64,000 nt of DNA from Alsobacter sp046349155 (GCA_046349155.1 JAXMCW010000002.1:62001-126000); one strand, 5' to 3'. Shown: positions 17,428 through 26,601, counted from the stretch's first letter. The notes: a model not told the origin generated them from the sequence alone. Translations and numbers: made by a program.

Positions 17428-18966
17428 ATGCTGACCTTGTCACGCCGCCAGGCGCTCGCATGTGGCGCAGCCACCTTCATCACGTCGCTCCTGGCCGGCC
17501 GAGGCCCGGTGCGCGCCGCGGGTTCCGACACGCTCACCATCGCCTTCAACGTCAACCTCCCCTCCTTCGACCCGACGGTGGGGCCCTCCGCGGTGAACCC
17601 GACGATCCAGGCGATCTACCGCACGGTCTTCGATCAGTATGTCGGCCAGAAGCCGAACCTCGCCTTCGAGCCGGGCCTCCTCACGGCGTGGGGATGGAAC
17701 GACGACAAGAGCAAGGTGTGGATGGACGTGCGCCCGGGCGTCACCTGGCACGACGGCTCGCCCTTCACGCCGGAAGACGTCATGTGGTCGCTGGAGCGCG
17801 CCGCCAAGCCCGAAACCGGCAACCCGATCCAGTTCATCTGGTCGACGGCCGGCAACTACAAGATCGAGGGCAACCGCATCACCGGCGACGTGCTGCGCTT
17901 CGAGCCCACCTTCTTCATGTGGATGGCCTTCCTTACGGGCTACATCCTCCCGAAGGCCTACTACACGAAGGTGGGCGCCGAGGGGTTCGAGAAGAAGCCG
18001 GTCGGTACCGGGCCCTACATGGTCGACGCCTATGAGGGCAACGCCTTCCTGCGGCTCAAGGCCAACCCGAATTACTGGGGCGGCAAGCCCGCCTTCGAGA
18101 CGGCCGTCTTCAAGTTCGTGCCGGACGCCACGAGCCGCGTGGCCGAGATCGAGTCCGGCTCCTCCGACGTGACGCTCGAGATCCCCTACGAGGAGTATGA
18201 CCGGCTTCGCGCCAAGCCCGGCCTGGCGGGCGTCGCCAAGCCCATCTCCGATATCGGCATGATCTTCATCAGCAGCAACAACGACCTGATGAAGGACAAG
18301 AACGTGCGCCTCGGCGCCGCGCACGCTATCGACAAGAAGGCGTTGGTCGACCGGCTGCTGCGCGGCTACGGCGTGCCGCTCGACACGCTGCAGGCGCCGG
18401 AATACTCGGCCTATGATCCGTCGGTGAAGGTCCCCTACGATCCCGACCTCGCCAAGAAGCTGCTCGCCGCCTCCGGCTTCACGCCGGAGAAGCCCGCCAA
18501 ATTCACGATCCAGACGACCCGAGGCTTCAAGCCGAAGGACTACGAGATGATCCAGGCGATCGTCGGGATGTGGCGCAAGGTCGGCATCGACGCCAATATC
18601 GAGGTCTATGAGATCGCCAAGCACTATGAGTTGCGCGCGGCCAAGAAGCTTGCGCCGATGGCGTTCTACAATTGGGGCAACGCGATCGGCGATCCCACGA
18701 CGTCGACCGGCTTCGCCATGTTCACGCCGTCGCCGCATTCGGCCTGGAACACCAAGGACCTCGACGACATGATCGGCCCGCTCTGGGGCGAGAAGGACGA
18801 GGCCAAGCGCATCGCGGGCTGGAAGGCGGTCGACAAGTATATCGCCGAGCAGGGCTACGTGATCCCGGTTCTGCAATACGTCCAGCCCATCGTCTTCAAG
18901 TCCAGCCTCAAGGTGATCCCGAATACCTCGGGCGCCCTACAGCCGACGCTGGTCAGCAAGGCCTGA
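17428..18966 (+). CDS. ABC transporter substrate-binding protein, peptide/nickel family 5
   Basis: Periplasmic binding protein of the dipeptide/oligopeptide/nickel (SBP_bac_5) family, 512 residues. The N-terminus is a twin-arginine-type signal (SRRQALACGAA, cleavage likely after VRA). The mature start SDTLTIAFNVNLPSFDP and the later block WMDVRPGVTWHDGSPFTPEDV are family hallmarks. It is the first gene of a complete transporter operon (to 22672). The ligand cannot be read from sequence; the metabolic surroundings make an organic acid or amide as plausible as a peptide. The 357-bp upstream gap holds the iorA promoter on the opposite strand, and no clear promoter for this gene. Confidence 0.93.
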   Translation: MLTLSRRQALACGAATFITSLLAGRGPVRAAGSDTLTIAFNVNLPSFDPTVGPSAVNPTIQAIYRTVFDQYVGQKPNLAFEPGLLTAWGWNDDKSKVWMDVRPGVTWHDGSPFTPEDVMWSLERAAKPETGNPIQFIWSTAGNYKIEGNRITGDVLRFEPTFFMWMAFLTGYILPKAYYTKVGAEGFEKKPVGTGPYMVDAYEGNAFLRLKANPNYWGGKPAFETAVFKFVPDATSRVAEIESGSSDVTLEIPYEEYDRLRAKPGLAGVAKPISDIGMIFISSNNDLMKDKNVRLGAAHAIDKKALVDRLLRGYGVPLDTLQAPEYSAYDPSVKVPYDPDLAKKLLAASGFTPEKPAKFTIQTTRGFKPKDYEMIQAIVGMWRKVGIDANIEVYEIAKHYELRAAKKLAPMAFYNWGNAIGDPTTSTGFAMFTPSPHSAWNTKDLDDMIGPLWGEKDEAKRIAGWKAVDKYIAEQGYVIPVLQYVQPIVFKSSLKVIPNTSGALQPTLVSKA

Positions 18967-19061
18967 GACTCCGGGCCTCCGGCCCGCCACGTTCCGCACC
19001 GTCCGGCCGCCTGGCCTTTGCAGGCGGTCGAAATCCACGCGCGCCGCGAGGGGCTTCGCGC

Positions 19062-20069
19062 ATGATCGCTGCTGCCGTGCTCAACCGCCTCGTGATGGCC
19101 GCGATCACGCTGATGGGCGTCGGCGTGGTGATCTTCGTGCTGCTGCGGGTGGTGCCCGGCGATCCCATCGCAATGATGATCGCGCCGGGCGCGAGCCCGG
19201 CCGACATCGCGGCCCTGCGCGCCCGCTACGGGCTCGACGCCAGCATCCCCGTTCAGTTCGCAGTCTGGGCGAAGGCCGTGCTGGGCGGGGATTTCGGAAC
19301 CTCCATCTCCCTGCGTCGGCCGGTCGTCGAACTGCTCGCCGACCGGCTCCCCGCGACCCTGGAGCTCTGCTTCGCGGCGCTCGTGGTGGCCGTGCTTCTA
19401 GGTGGCGGCATCGCCGTCCTCGGGACCTTGTTTCGCCGCACGCCGGCGGAGACGGCCATCGATACGGTCAACGGGCTTTCGCTTGCAGTGCCAGACTTCG
19501 TCTGGGCGCTCGCCTTCGTGCTGCTCTTCGGCGTGTTCTTCCCCCTCTTCCCCCTGTCGGGGCGCATCGACCCCAATGTCGACGTCGACTTCGCCACGCG
19601 CTTCTACCTGCTGGAGAGCCTCCTCACGCTGCGCTTCGGCGTGGCGAAAGGCATCCTCTTGCACATGGCCATGCCCGTGATGGCGCTCGCCCTGCCCCTT
19701 GCGGCGGTGATCGCGCGGGTCCTCAAGGAGGCGCTGCTCGAGGCGATGATGCAGGACTATGTGGGGCTCGCCCGGCTCAAGGGCATGTCGCCCCTGCGGC
19801 TGGTCCTGCAGGAAGCCCTTCGCAACGCCATCGGTCCGACGCTGGCCCTCACCGGCGTCCAGTTCACCTTCATGATCGGCGGAACGGTGATCGTGGAGCG
19901 CATCTTCGCTTATCCCGGCATCGGCAACATGGCGATCGATGCGGTGATCAACCGCGACCTGCCGCTCATCCAGGGCCTCGTCCTCACCTTCGGCCTGCTC
20001 TTCATCGGCGTGAACCTCGCCGTCGATCTCCTCGTCGCGGCCTTCAATCCGAGGCTGAGGCATGGTTGA
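19062..20069 (+). CDS. ABC transporter permease, DppB/OppB type
   Basis: Inner-membrane permease, 335 residues. It starts with a membrane helix (LVMAAITLMGVGVVIFVLLR) followed by VVPGDP, the classic DppB N-terminal signature. The EAA cytoplasmic loop reads EALLEAMMQDYVGLARLKG. The ATG at 19062 is used because the long upstream frame overlaps the binding-protein gene. The 3' end overlaps the next permease by 8 bp. Confidence 0.94.
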   Translation: MIAAAVLNRLVMAAITLMGVGVVIFVLLRVVPGDPIAMMIAPGASPADIAALRARYGLDASIPVQFAVWAKAVLGGDFGTSISLRRPVVELLADRLPATLELCFAALVVAVLLGGGIAVLGTLFRRTPAETAIDTVNGLSLAVPDFVWALAFVLLFGVFFPLFPLSGRIDPNVDVDFATRFYLLESLLTLRFGVAKGILLHMAMPVMALALPLAAVIARVLKEALLEAMMQDYVGLARLKGMSPLRLVLQEALRNAIGPTLALTGVQFTFMIGGTVIVERIFAYPGIGNMAIDAVINRDLPLIQGLVLTFGLLFIGVNLAVDLLVAAFNPRLRHG

Positions 20070-20973
20070 ACTGGCGCAGGTTCCCGTCGCTTCCCCGCAG
20101 GGCTCCCGCATGATCATGCCAACCCTGCGCGCCGTCGCGCTCCCCCTGCTCCGCGAGCCCAAGGTGCTCATCGGCGGCGGCTTCATCCTGCTCCTGACCC
20201 TCACGGCGCTGTTCGCGCCATGGATCGCGCCGAAGTCCCCGCTGGAGCAGGACCTGATGCTGGCGACGGTGCCGCCGGCCGGCATCGCCGGCGCGGAGCC
20301 GGGCTACTGGCTGGGCACGGACGGCCTCGGCAGGGACGTGCTGTCCCGGCTGGTCTACGGCACGCGCATCGCGCTGACCGTCGCCTTCGTGGCGGCGAGC
20401 CTGGCGGCCCTGGTCGGGACGGTGCTGGGGCTTCTTGCCGGCTGGTACGGCGGCTGGATGGACGCGGTCGTGTCGCGCCTGGTCGACGTGTGGATGGCCT
20501 TCCCGCCCGTGCTCCTGTCCATTCTTCTCGTGGCGGTACTGGGCTCGGGGCTGCATTCCGTCATCGCGGCCATCGTAATCATCGACTGGACCCGCTTTTG
20601 CCGCGTCGTGCGGGCCGAGACCATGGCCCAGGCCAGGCTCGACTACGTGACCGCGGCCAAGGCGATCGGCTTCCCGCGGCTCCACATCCTCGTTTCCGAG
20701 ATCCTTCCCAACGTCGCACCGGTCCTCATCGCGCTGGTGAGCCTCGAAATGGGCATCGCGGTGATCGTCGAGGCGATCCTCTCCTTCGTCGGACTCTCGG
20801 TCTCGTCCGACACGCCGACCTGGGGCGGCATGATCGCCGAGGGCCGGCAGGTCATCCATCAGGCGTGGTGGGTCCTGGCCGCCCCGCTCGCGGCGCTCTT
20901 CGCCACGGTGCTCGCCTTCAACCAACTCGGCGACGGCCTGCGCCACGCCCTCGACCCGGTGTTCCGCCGATGA
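20062..20973 (+). CDS. ABC transporter permease, DppC/OppC type
   Basis: Second permease, 303 residues, partner of the DppB-type protein. An N-terminal helix (FILLLTLTALFAPWIAP) precedes a periplasmic segment ending in LGTDGLGRDVLSRLVYGTR, the DppC signature. The EAA loop is RAETMAQARLDYVTAAKAIG. ATG 20062 overlaps the previous gene by 8 bp, and its stop overlaps the following ATPase start as ATGA. Confidence 0.94.
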   Translation: MVELAQVPVASPQGSRMIMPTLRAVALPLLREPKVLIGGGFILLLTLTALFAPWIAPKSPLEQDLMLATVPPAGIAGAEPGYWLGTDGLGRDVLSRLVYGTRIALTVAFVAASLAALVGTVLGLLAGWYGGWMDAVVSRLVDVWMAFPPVLLSILLVAVLGSGLHSVIAAIVIIDWTRFCRVVRAETMAQARLDYVTAAKAIGFPRLHILVSEILPNVAPVLIALVSLEMGIAVIVEAILSFVGLSVSSDTPTWGGMIAEGRQVIHQAWWVLAAPLAALFATVLAFNQLGDGLRHALDPVFRR

Positions 20974-21839
20974 GCGTCGCCTTGCTCGCCGTGGAGAACC
21001 TGTCGGCGGTGTCCGGCCGCGACGGCGGCACGCCGATCCTGCGCTCCGTGTCGCTCGACATCGGGCGCGGCGAGGTACGCGGCGTCGTCGGCGAAAGCGG
21101 TGCGGGAAAGTCCACGGTGGCCAAGGCCATCCTCGGCATGCTGCCGCGCACCATCCGCGTCACGGGGGGCACCATCCTGTTCGAGGGGCGGGACCTCCTG
21201 GCGATGCCCGAGCGCGAGAAGCGGGAGCTGCTGGGCTCGGCCATCACCTTGATCCCGCAGGACCCGCAGACAGCCCTCAATCCCGGACGCCGGATCGACG
21301 CGCAGTTGACGGATGGCCTGCGCATGCGCCGGGGCCTCTCATGGAAAGCGGCATGCGAGCGCGCCCTGGCGCTGCTGGAGGAGGTTCACATCCGCGAACC
21401 GCAGCGCGTGATGCGGTGCTATCCCCACGAACTCTCGGGCGGCATGCGCCAGCGCGTGCTCATCGCCTCCGCCTTCGCGCTGGAACCCAGGCTCGTCATC
21501 GCCGACGAACCGACCACCGCCCTCGACGTCACCGTGCAGAAGCAGATCCTGCGGCTGATCCGCGGCATGCAGGCGGCGCACGGCACGGCTATTCTCTTCG
21601 TGACGCACGACCTGGGAGTCGTCGCCCAGATCTGCGGCAGCGTGACGTTGCTCTATGCCGGGAAGGTGATGGAGGCCGGCCGCACCGCGGACATCCTCGC
21701 GCATCCCTCGCATCCCTATACCCGGGCCCTGATCGCGGCTGGCCCGCGCTATGACCGGCCCGACGAGGGGCTTGTGCCGATCCCGGACAGCGTCTTCGAC
21801 AGCATGCGCGAGGAGATCGCAGCGGGAGGCGTCCGATGA
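20970..21839 (+). CDS. ABC transporter ATP-binding protein, DppD/OppD type
   Basis: Nucleotide-binding subunit of 289 residues. Walker A GESGAGKST, Q-loop LIPQDPQTALNP, signature LSGGMRQRV, Walker B LVIADEPTTALD and the H-loop LFVTHDLGVV are all intact. The short C-terminal oligopeptide-transporter extension (HPYTRALIAAGPRY) is present. The start overlaps the permease stop by 4 bp and the stop overlaps the next ATPase start by 4 bp, so the five transporter genes are tightly coupled. Confidence 0.95.
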   Translation: MSVALLAVENLSAVSGRDGGTPILRSVSLDIGRGEVRGVVGESGAGKSTVAKAILGMLPRTIRVTGGTILFEGRDLLAMPEREKRELLGSAITLIPQDPQTALNPGRRIDAQLTDGLRMRRGLSWKAACERALALLEEVHIREPQRVMRCYPHELSGGMRQRVLIASAFALEPRLVIADEPTTALDVTVQKQILRLIRGMQAAHGTAILFVTHDLGVVAQICGSVTLLYAGKVMEAGRTADILAHPSHPYTRALIAAGPRYDRPDEGLVPIPDSVFDSMREEIAAGGVR

Positions 21840-22672
21840 CGGACCTGGTGCGGGCGGAAGCGCTGGACGTGTCCTATGGCGGGCGCCGCGGCGCCCTCGG
21901 TGCCTCGCCGGGCGTGAAAGTGCTGCATGGCGTGGACGTCCGGATCGGGCGGGGGGAGACGGTCGGCGTCGTCGGGGAGTCGGGCTCGGGCAAGACGACC
22001 CTCGGCCGGGCGCTGCTGCGGCTGGTCGAGCCGACGGCCGGCCGCATCCTCTTCGACGGGCAGGACGTCACGCATGCCCCGGAGGACGCCATTCGACCGC
22101 TGAGGCGGCGGATGCAGATGATCTTCCAGGATCCCATGGCCTCGCTCAATCCGCGCCACACGATCCGCCGCATCCTCGCCGAGCCGCTGCTCCTGCACGG
22201 CGTTGCGGCGGACCGGACGACCGCGGCCCGGAAGGTCGCGACGGTGCTCGACCGCGTGGGCCTGCCCCTGCTCGTGCTCGACCGCTTTCCCCACGAATTG
22301 TCGGGCGGCCAGCGCCAGCGCGTCGGGATCGCGCGGGCGGTGGCGCTGGAGCCCGACTTCGTGCTGGCCGACGAGATCGTTTCGGGGCTCGACGTCTCCA
22401 CCCAGGCGCAGGTGCTGCAACTCCTGGGCGGTCTCACGCGCGACATGGGCCTCGCCATGGCCTTCATCAGCCACGACCTGTCGGTCATCCGCGCCGTCTG
22501 CGACCGCGTCTATGTCATGCGGGCCGGGCGCGTCGTCGAGCACGGGCCGTGCGAGCAGGTCTTCGCAGCGCCCAAGGCGGCCTATACGCGTGCGCTTCTC
22601 GACGCCATTCCCCTGCCCGACATCGATCCCGGCTGGCTCGACCGCAGCCCCGACGTCGAGGACGCCGCCTGA
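21836..22672 (+). CDS. ABC transporter ATP-binding protein, DppF/OppF type
   Basis: Second nucleotide-binding subunit, 278 residues. It has Walker A GESGSGKTT, the DppF-type block MIFQDPMASLNPRHT, signature LSGGQRQRV, Walker B FVLADEIVSGLD and H-loop FISHDLSVI. Walker B carries the catalytic E in ADEI rather than the usual DEPT, a mild deviation. It ends the transporter proper; an exported VOC protein follows after 79 bp. Confidence 0.95.
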   Translation: MTDLVRAEALDVSYGGRRGALGASPGVKVLHGVDVRIGRGETVGVVGESGSGKTTLGRALLRLVEPTAGRILFDGQDVTHAPEDAIRPLRRRMQMIFQDPMASLNPRHTIRRILAEPLLLHGVAADRTTAARKVATVLDRVGLPLLVLDRFPHELSGGQRQRVGIARAVALEPDFVLADEIVSGLDVSTQAQVLQLLGGLTRDMGLAMAFISHDLSVIRAVCDRVYVMRAGRVVEHGPCEQVFAAPKAAYTRALLDAIPLPDIDPGWLDRSPDVEDAA

Positions 22673-22751
22673 TGGCGCGTGGCAGCTTCGGTTTCCCCCG
22701 CCGGTCCGCGGACACCGGCGAACCGGGCGACGTCCGCAGGAGGACATCGTG

Positions 22752-23369
22752 ATGCGCCACTCCATTCCCCGGTCCCTCGTCGTTGCGGCGGCACTCGCGG
22801 CAGGCGCCCTGATCGGGCCGACGACGTCCGCCTCCGCCCAGGGCCTGCCCGGCATGCGCGGGCACGACCATACGGGGATCACGGTTCCCGACATGAACCA
22901 GGCGGTCGCCTTCTTCACCGACATCGTCGGCTGCAAGAAGGTCATGTCCTTCGGGCCCTTCGCCGACGACAAGGGCACCTTCATGAAAGACGTGCTCGAC
23001 GTGCACCCCCGCGCGGTGATCACCCAGATCACCATGGTCCGCTGCGGCAACGGGTCGAACATCGAGCTGTTCAGCTATACCTCGCCCGACCAGCAGGTCG
23101 TCCAGCCCAAGAACAGCGACGTCGGCGGCTATCACGTCGCCTTCTACGTCGACGACATCAAGGCCGCCGACGCCTACCTGCGCTCCAAGGGCGTCAATAC
23201 GCTGTTCGGCCCCATTCCCGTGACGGAAGGCCCGGCAGCGGGACAGGCCATCGTCTATTTCAAGGCGCCCTGGGGGCTGCAGCTCGAGGCCATCAGCTAT
23301 CCCAACGGCATGGCTTACGAAAAGGGCGCCGAGACCGTGCTGTGGAGCGCAAAGGATCCCGCCAAGTAG
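22752..23369 (+). CDS. Exported VOC (glyoxalase/dioxygenase fold) protein
   Basis: 205 residues with an N-terminal signal peptide (basic MRHSIPR, hydrophobic core, likely cut at ASA-Q near 29). The rest is one vicinal-oxygen-chelate unit: GHDHTGITVPDMNQAVAFFTD at the start, then NIELFSY, GYHVAFYVDDI and LQLEAISYPNG. The four expected metal ligands (H40, E in NIELF, H in GYHV, E in LQLEA) are all present, so it is probably a metalloenzyme. RBS GGAGG (22739-22743) is 8 bp from the ATG; GTG 22749 is an alternative. VOC enzymes are usually cytoplasmic, so export is notable. Substrate unknown; perhaps linked to the transporter ligand. Confidence 0.8.
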   Translation: MRHSIPRSLVVAAALAAGALIGPTTSASAQGLPGMRGHDHTGITVPDMNQAVAFFTDIVGCKKVMSFGPFADDKGTFMKDVLDVHPRAVITQITMVRCGNGSNIELFSYTSPDQQVVQPKNSDVGGYHVAFYVDDIKAADAYLRSKGVNTLFGPIPVTEGPAAGQAIVYFKAPWGLQLEAISYPNGMAYEKGAETVLWSAKDPAK

Positions 23370-23391
23370 GCGGAGCACGACCGTCGCCGCG

Positions 23392-23460
23392 AGGCAGGCA
23401 GCGACGAAGCGATCGAGCCCGGGCCTTGCGGCGGGCCGGATCGCTTCGCGTCGCCTGCCT
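23392..23460. terminator. Long GC-rich hairpin between convergent genes
   Basis: AGGCAGGC (23392-23399) pairs with GCCTGCCT (23453-23460) and GAAGCGATC (23406-23414) with GATCGCTTC (23439-23447), with further GC pairing inside. Position between the VOC gene and the permease suggests a bidirectional terminator; no T run is present, and a REP-type repeat is the alternative. Confidence 0.45.
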
Positions 23461-23475
23461 TGACGAAGACCCGAC

Positions 23476-24147
23476 CTACCGGCCCACCGCCTTGCCACGC
23501 TTTTCGAGATAGCCGACGAGCCGCACGAGGGGCCACAGGAGGGCGAGGTAGATGAGCGCCGCGCCGATGAGCGGCGTCGGATTGGCGTTGTAGGCCTGTG
23601 CGTCCTGAGCCTCCTTGAGGAGTTCGGGCATCGCCACGACCGAGGCCAGCGACGTGTCCTTGATCATGGAGATCCAGTTGCCCGTCGTGGGCGGCACCAC
23701 GAGGCGCAGCGCCTGGGGCAGCACGACGAGGCGCAAGGTCATCAGGAAGTGCAGACCCATCGAGGCGGCCGCCTCGAACTGGCCCTTCGGCACCGCCTCG
23801 ATGCCGGCCCGGAACACCTCGGCCGAGTAGGCGGAAAGGACGAGGGAGAATCCCAGCACCGCCGAGGTGCCCGATTCCAGGCGGATGCCCACGAAGGGCA
23901 GCGCGTAATAGATGACGATGAGCACCACCAGCATCGGCAGCGCACGGAACACGTCGATATAGATCAAGGCAAGGATGCGCAGCGGCGCGGGCGCATAGAG
24001 GCGCACGAGGCATACGGCCAGCCCCGCCGTGGTGCCCACCACGATGCTGCACACGCCGAGCACGATCGTGGTCACGAGCCCCCGCAGCAGGAGCGGCATG
24101 GTCGAGACCAGGACGTTCCAGTTGAAGAAGGTCTCCAGGACCGACAT
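23476..24147 (-). CDS. Amino-acid ABC transporter permease (HisM/GlnP type)
   Basis: Permease of 223 residues for polar amino acids. The family N-terminal block LLLRGLVTTIVLGVCSIVVG is followed by YIDVFRALPMLVVLIVIYYALP and the EAA loop EAAASMGLHFLMTLRLVVLPQALR. ATG 24147 is the right start since the hydrophobic region follows directly. It lies 152 bp after the binding-protein gene on the same strand. No ATP-binding subunit is encoded beside it, so the transporter must borrow one from elsewhere. Confidence 0.92.
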   Translation of the reverse strand: MSVLETFFNWNVLVSTMPLLLRGLVTTIVLGVCSIVVGTTAGLAVCLVRLYAPAPLRILALIYIDVFRALPMLVVLIVIYYALPFVGIRLESGTSAVLGFSLVLSAYSAEVFRAGIEAVPKGQFEAAASMGLHFLMTLRLVVLPQALRLVVPPTTGNWISMIKDTSLASVVAMPELLKEAQDAQAYNANPTPLIGAALIYLALLWPLVRLVGYLEKRGKAVGR

Positions 24148-24299
24148 CGGGCAGCTCCGGTGGGGACAGGCCCGCAGGAGGCGCGGGCGACCAAGCGTGG
24201 CGGTGGCCTGACGCGCGAGGCAAGCGGCGGGCCAGAACCGGACACGGCGAGGCCGCCCCCGCACGGCGCGGGGGCGGCCTGCTCAGGACAGCGCCGGGA

Positions 24300-25097
24300 T
24301 CAGAGCTTGGGCAGCGGCTTCACCTGCGCGGTTGATCCGTCGGCCTGCGGGTCGGTGCCGAACCACTTCTTGTGGATGGCGGCGAGCGATCCGTCCTTCT
24401 TCATGTCGGTGATGATCGCGTTGATCTTCTCGAGCAGGGGGTGGTTCTTGGTCATCATCAGGCTGTACTGCTCGCCGGTCTTGATGCGGTCCTTCACGAC
24501 GAGGTCGGGCGTCTTCACGAAGGCGAACTCGAGGCCGGGGACGTCGGTGATCACGGCGTCGATGCGGCCGTTCCCGAGGTCGAGCAGCATCTCGGTCTGG
24601 GCGTTGTAGCCCTTGATCGTGTAGCCGTACTTGGCCTGGTTCTCTTTGGCCCACATGTCGCCCGTCGAGGTCGACAGCACGCCCACTGCCTTGCCCTTGA
24701 GGTCGTCGAGCTTGTTGAAGCTGGACGCCTTCTTGGCGGCCATGCCGAGATCGGAATCGTAATAGGCCTGCGCGAAGGACTGGCTCTCGAGGCGCTTGGG
24801 CGTGATCGTGATCGAGGAGATCGCGATGTCGATGCGCTTGGAGCTCGTGGCCGCGAAGAGGGCCTGGAACTCCATCGGCGTCAGCTCGACGCCCATGTTG
24901 AGGCGCTTGCCGATCTCCTTCACGAGGTCGACCTCGAAGCCCTCGAATTCACCCTTGTCGTTCTTGAACTCCCACGGGGGGTTCGACGAGTAGACGCCGA
25001 CATTGAGCTTGTCCTGCGCCGAGGCGGGCGCGGCGAAAGCGGCCGCGACGGCGAGCGCCGCTGCGGCGAAGACGGACCTGCGGGACAAAAACGACAT
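24300..25097 (-). CDS. Amino-acid ABC transporter substrate-binding protein (family 3)
   Basis: Periplasmic binding protein, 265 residues. The signal peptide has an SRRSVFAAAAL n-region and is probably cleaved at ASAQ. The mature protein starts KLNVGVYSSNPPWEFKND and continues EGFEVDLVKEIGKRL, the family 3 pattern; the FDIAISSIT-like motif reads RIDIAISSIT. ATG 25097 follows AGGGGGTGACC. Likely ligands are amino acids. Together with the permease and the adjacent aminotransferase it suggests uptake followed by transamination. Confidence 0.92.
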   Translation of the reverse strand: MSFLSRRSVFAAAALAVAAAFAAPASAQDKLNVGVYSSNPPWEFKNDKGEFEGFEVDLVKEIGKRLNMGVELTPMEFQALFAATSSKRIDIAISSITITPKRLESQSFAQAYYDSDLGMAAKKASSFNKLDDLKGKAVGVLSTSTGDMWAKENQAKYGYTIKGYNAQTEMLLDLGNGRIDAVITDVPGLEFAFVKTPDLVVKDRIKTGEQYSLMMTKNHPLLEKINAIITDMKKDGSLAAIHKKWFGTDPQADGSTAQVKPLPKL

Positions 25098-25172
25098 GGT
25101 CACCCCCTGGTGGTTGGCCGGTCAAGGAACCGGCCCGCACCATCGCGGACCGGCGATGGAAAGGACGACGCG

Positions 25173-26372
25173 TCAGCCGAGGGCTTCGACCATCCGCTCC
25201 AGGGCCGTTCGGAGCTGGACGGGATCGCGGCAGACGCACATGCGGACGAACGACTTCGAGGACTGGCCGAACATGGAGCCCGGGGCGAGGCCGACGCGGG
25301 CGGCCTCCAGCACGCGGACGCAGGCGGCGTGGGAATCCTCGACGCCCTTCAGCGAAAAGAACACGTACATCCCGCCGCGCGGCCGGTTCGGCAGCCGGAA
25401 GGTCTCGTGGCCGTCCAGGATCTCGTGGGCGAGCGCGATGCCCGAGCGACAGCGCTCGCGCATGGTCGCCACGAGGTCCTCGCCGCGGGTCATGGCGGCG
25501 AGCGCGCCCGCCTGGATCGGGCCGGACGTGCCGCTATTGATGAGCTGGGTCATCTGCCCCAGCTGGGGAGCGACGGATGGCGGGTGCGTGAGCCAGCCCA
25601 CCCTCCAGCCCGTCATGGCCCAGGCCTTTGAGAAGCTGTTGACCGTGAGGGCGAGGTCTTCCGGATCGGCCTGCTCGAGGATCGAGGGCGCCTTGCCCGA
25701 GCCGTCGAAGTAAAGGCGGTTATAGACCTCGTCGGAAATGATCCAGATCCCGCGCCGGCGGCTGAAGTCCAGCAGCGCGGCCATCTCGTCCCGGCTCGCC
25801 ACCCATCCCGTGGGATTGGCGGGCGAGGAGAACACGATGGCGCGGGTGCGCGCATCGCAGCGGCCGAAGAGCTTGTCGAGGTCCAGCCGCCAGTCATTGT
25901 CGGCGAAGTCGAGCGCCACGGGCCGCGGCTCCGCGCCCACGAGATGGATCGCGTTGCGAATGTTTGGCCATTGCGGCTCGACATAGACGACGTTGGTGCC
26001 GAGGTCGGCGACTAGTTCCAGCGCCACCAGGAGCGCCTGCATGCCGCTGGGTGCCACGGTCGACCGGTCACGCGCAATCTCTCGGCCGGCGATGGCCGAC
26101 TGGTAGGCCTGGATGGCGTCGACGAGCGGAGGATAGCCCCGCATGTCGGGGATATAGAACGTCATTCCCGCGTCGAAGGCGTCCTTGGCCGCGTCCCGCA
26201 CGAAAGCGGGCGTCACCATGTCGCCTTCGCCGTACCAGAGCGGGATCACCCCCTCGAGCGCCTTCGCCCGCATGGCCAGGTCGGCAATGTTGTCCGTCGC
26301 CAGATCCTGGATCTGGGGCCGCGCGTGGCGCAGCGCGTCTTCGGACAGGGCGTTTCTGAGAAGCGGGGGCAT
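25173..26372 (-). CDS. PLP-dependent aminotransferase, class I/II
   Basis: Fold-type I aminotransferase of 399 residues, AspC/AAT-I family. Family blocks seen: PLWYGEGDMVTPAFV near the N-terminus, VFSSPANPTGW (pocket asparagine), IISDEVYNRLYFDG (PLP aspartate and tyrosine), and the PLP lysine in NSFSKAWAMTGWRVGW. The 3' end adjoins the amino-acid binding-protein gene (75 bp), so these three minus-strand genes probably form an operon. Aromatic or branched amino acids are plausible substrates given the neighbouring aryl-pyruvate oxidoreductase, but this is inference. Confidence 0.9.
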   Translation of the reverse strand: MPPLLRNALSEDALRHARPQIQDLATDNIADLAMRAKALEGVIPLWYGEGDMVTPAFVRDAAKDAFDAGMTFYIPDMRGYPPLVDAIQAYQSAIAGREIARDRSTVAPSGMQALLVALELVADLGTNVVYVEPQWPNIRNAIHLVGAEPRPVALDFADNDWRLDLDKLFGRCDARTRAIVFSSPANPTGWVASRDEMAALLDFSRRRGIWIISDEVYNRLYFDGSGKAPSILEQADPEDLALTVNSFSKAWAMTGWRVGWLTHPPSVAPQLGQMTQLINSGTSGPIQAGALAAMTRGEDLVATMRERCRSGIALAHEILDGHETFRLPNRPRGGMYVFFSLKGVEDSHAACVRVLEAARVGLAPGSMFGQSSKSFVRMCVCRDPVQLRTALERMVEALG

Positions 26373-26501
26373 GGGGGCCTGCGGGTCAGGGGATCGCGAT
26401 CAGGCTGGAGCCGCGCAGCCGCGGAACCACGGGGACGCCGCTGGCGAGGCTTCCCCATCCGGCTGTCGCGGCCCGACCACCCAACCACGCCCCCTGCTTT
26501 C

Positions 26502-26514
26502 GAATTCCGTATTC
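26502..26514. promoter_or_regulatory. Candidate GntR operator, copy 1
   Basis: GAATTCCGTATTC has inverted GAAT/ATTC ends and matches the sequence upstream of the gntR gene (28369-28381) at 11 of 13 positions. It would overlap the transcription start of the aminotransferase promoter on the minus strand. Confidence 0.4.
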
Positions 26515-26518
26515 ATTT

Positions 26519-26547
26519 AAGAGATGAAATGTTCTCCCGGCTGTCAA
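26519..26547 (-). promoter_or_regulatory. Candidate promoter of the aminotransferase operon
   Basis: On the minus strand a perfect TTGACA (26547-26542) is followed at 17 bp by TCTCTT (26524-26519), a weak -10. The surrounding AT content is high for this window. Confidence 0.4.
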
Positions 26548-26572
26548 CGCCGCAAGGCTCGGAAATGGGCGC

Positions 26573-26601
26573 TTGACGGCCTGCTCACAAGATATTTTAG
26601 A
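26573..26601 (+). promoter_or_regulatory. Candidate promoter of the CoA-ligase gene
   Basis: TTGACG (26573-26578) and TTTAGA (26596-26601) are 17 bp apart in the AT-rich strip GATATTTTAGATATGAAG, giving a leader of about 70 bases before the ATG at 26680. Confidence 0.4.
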
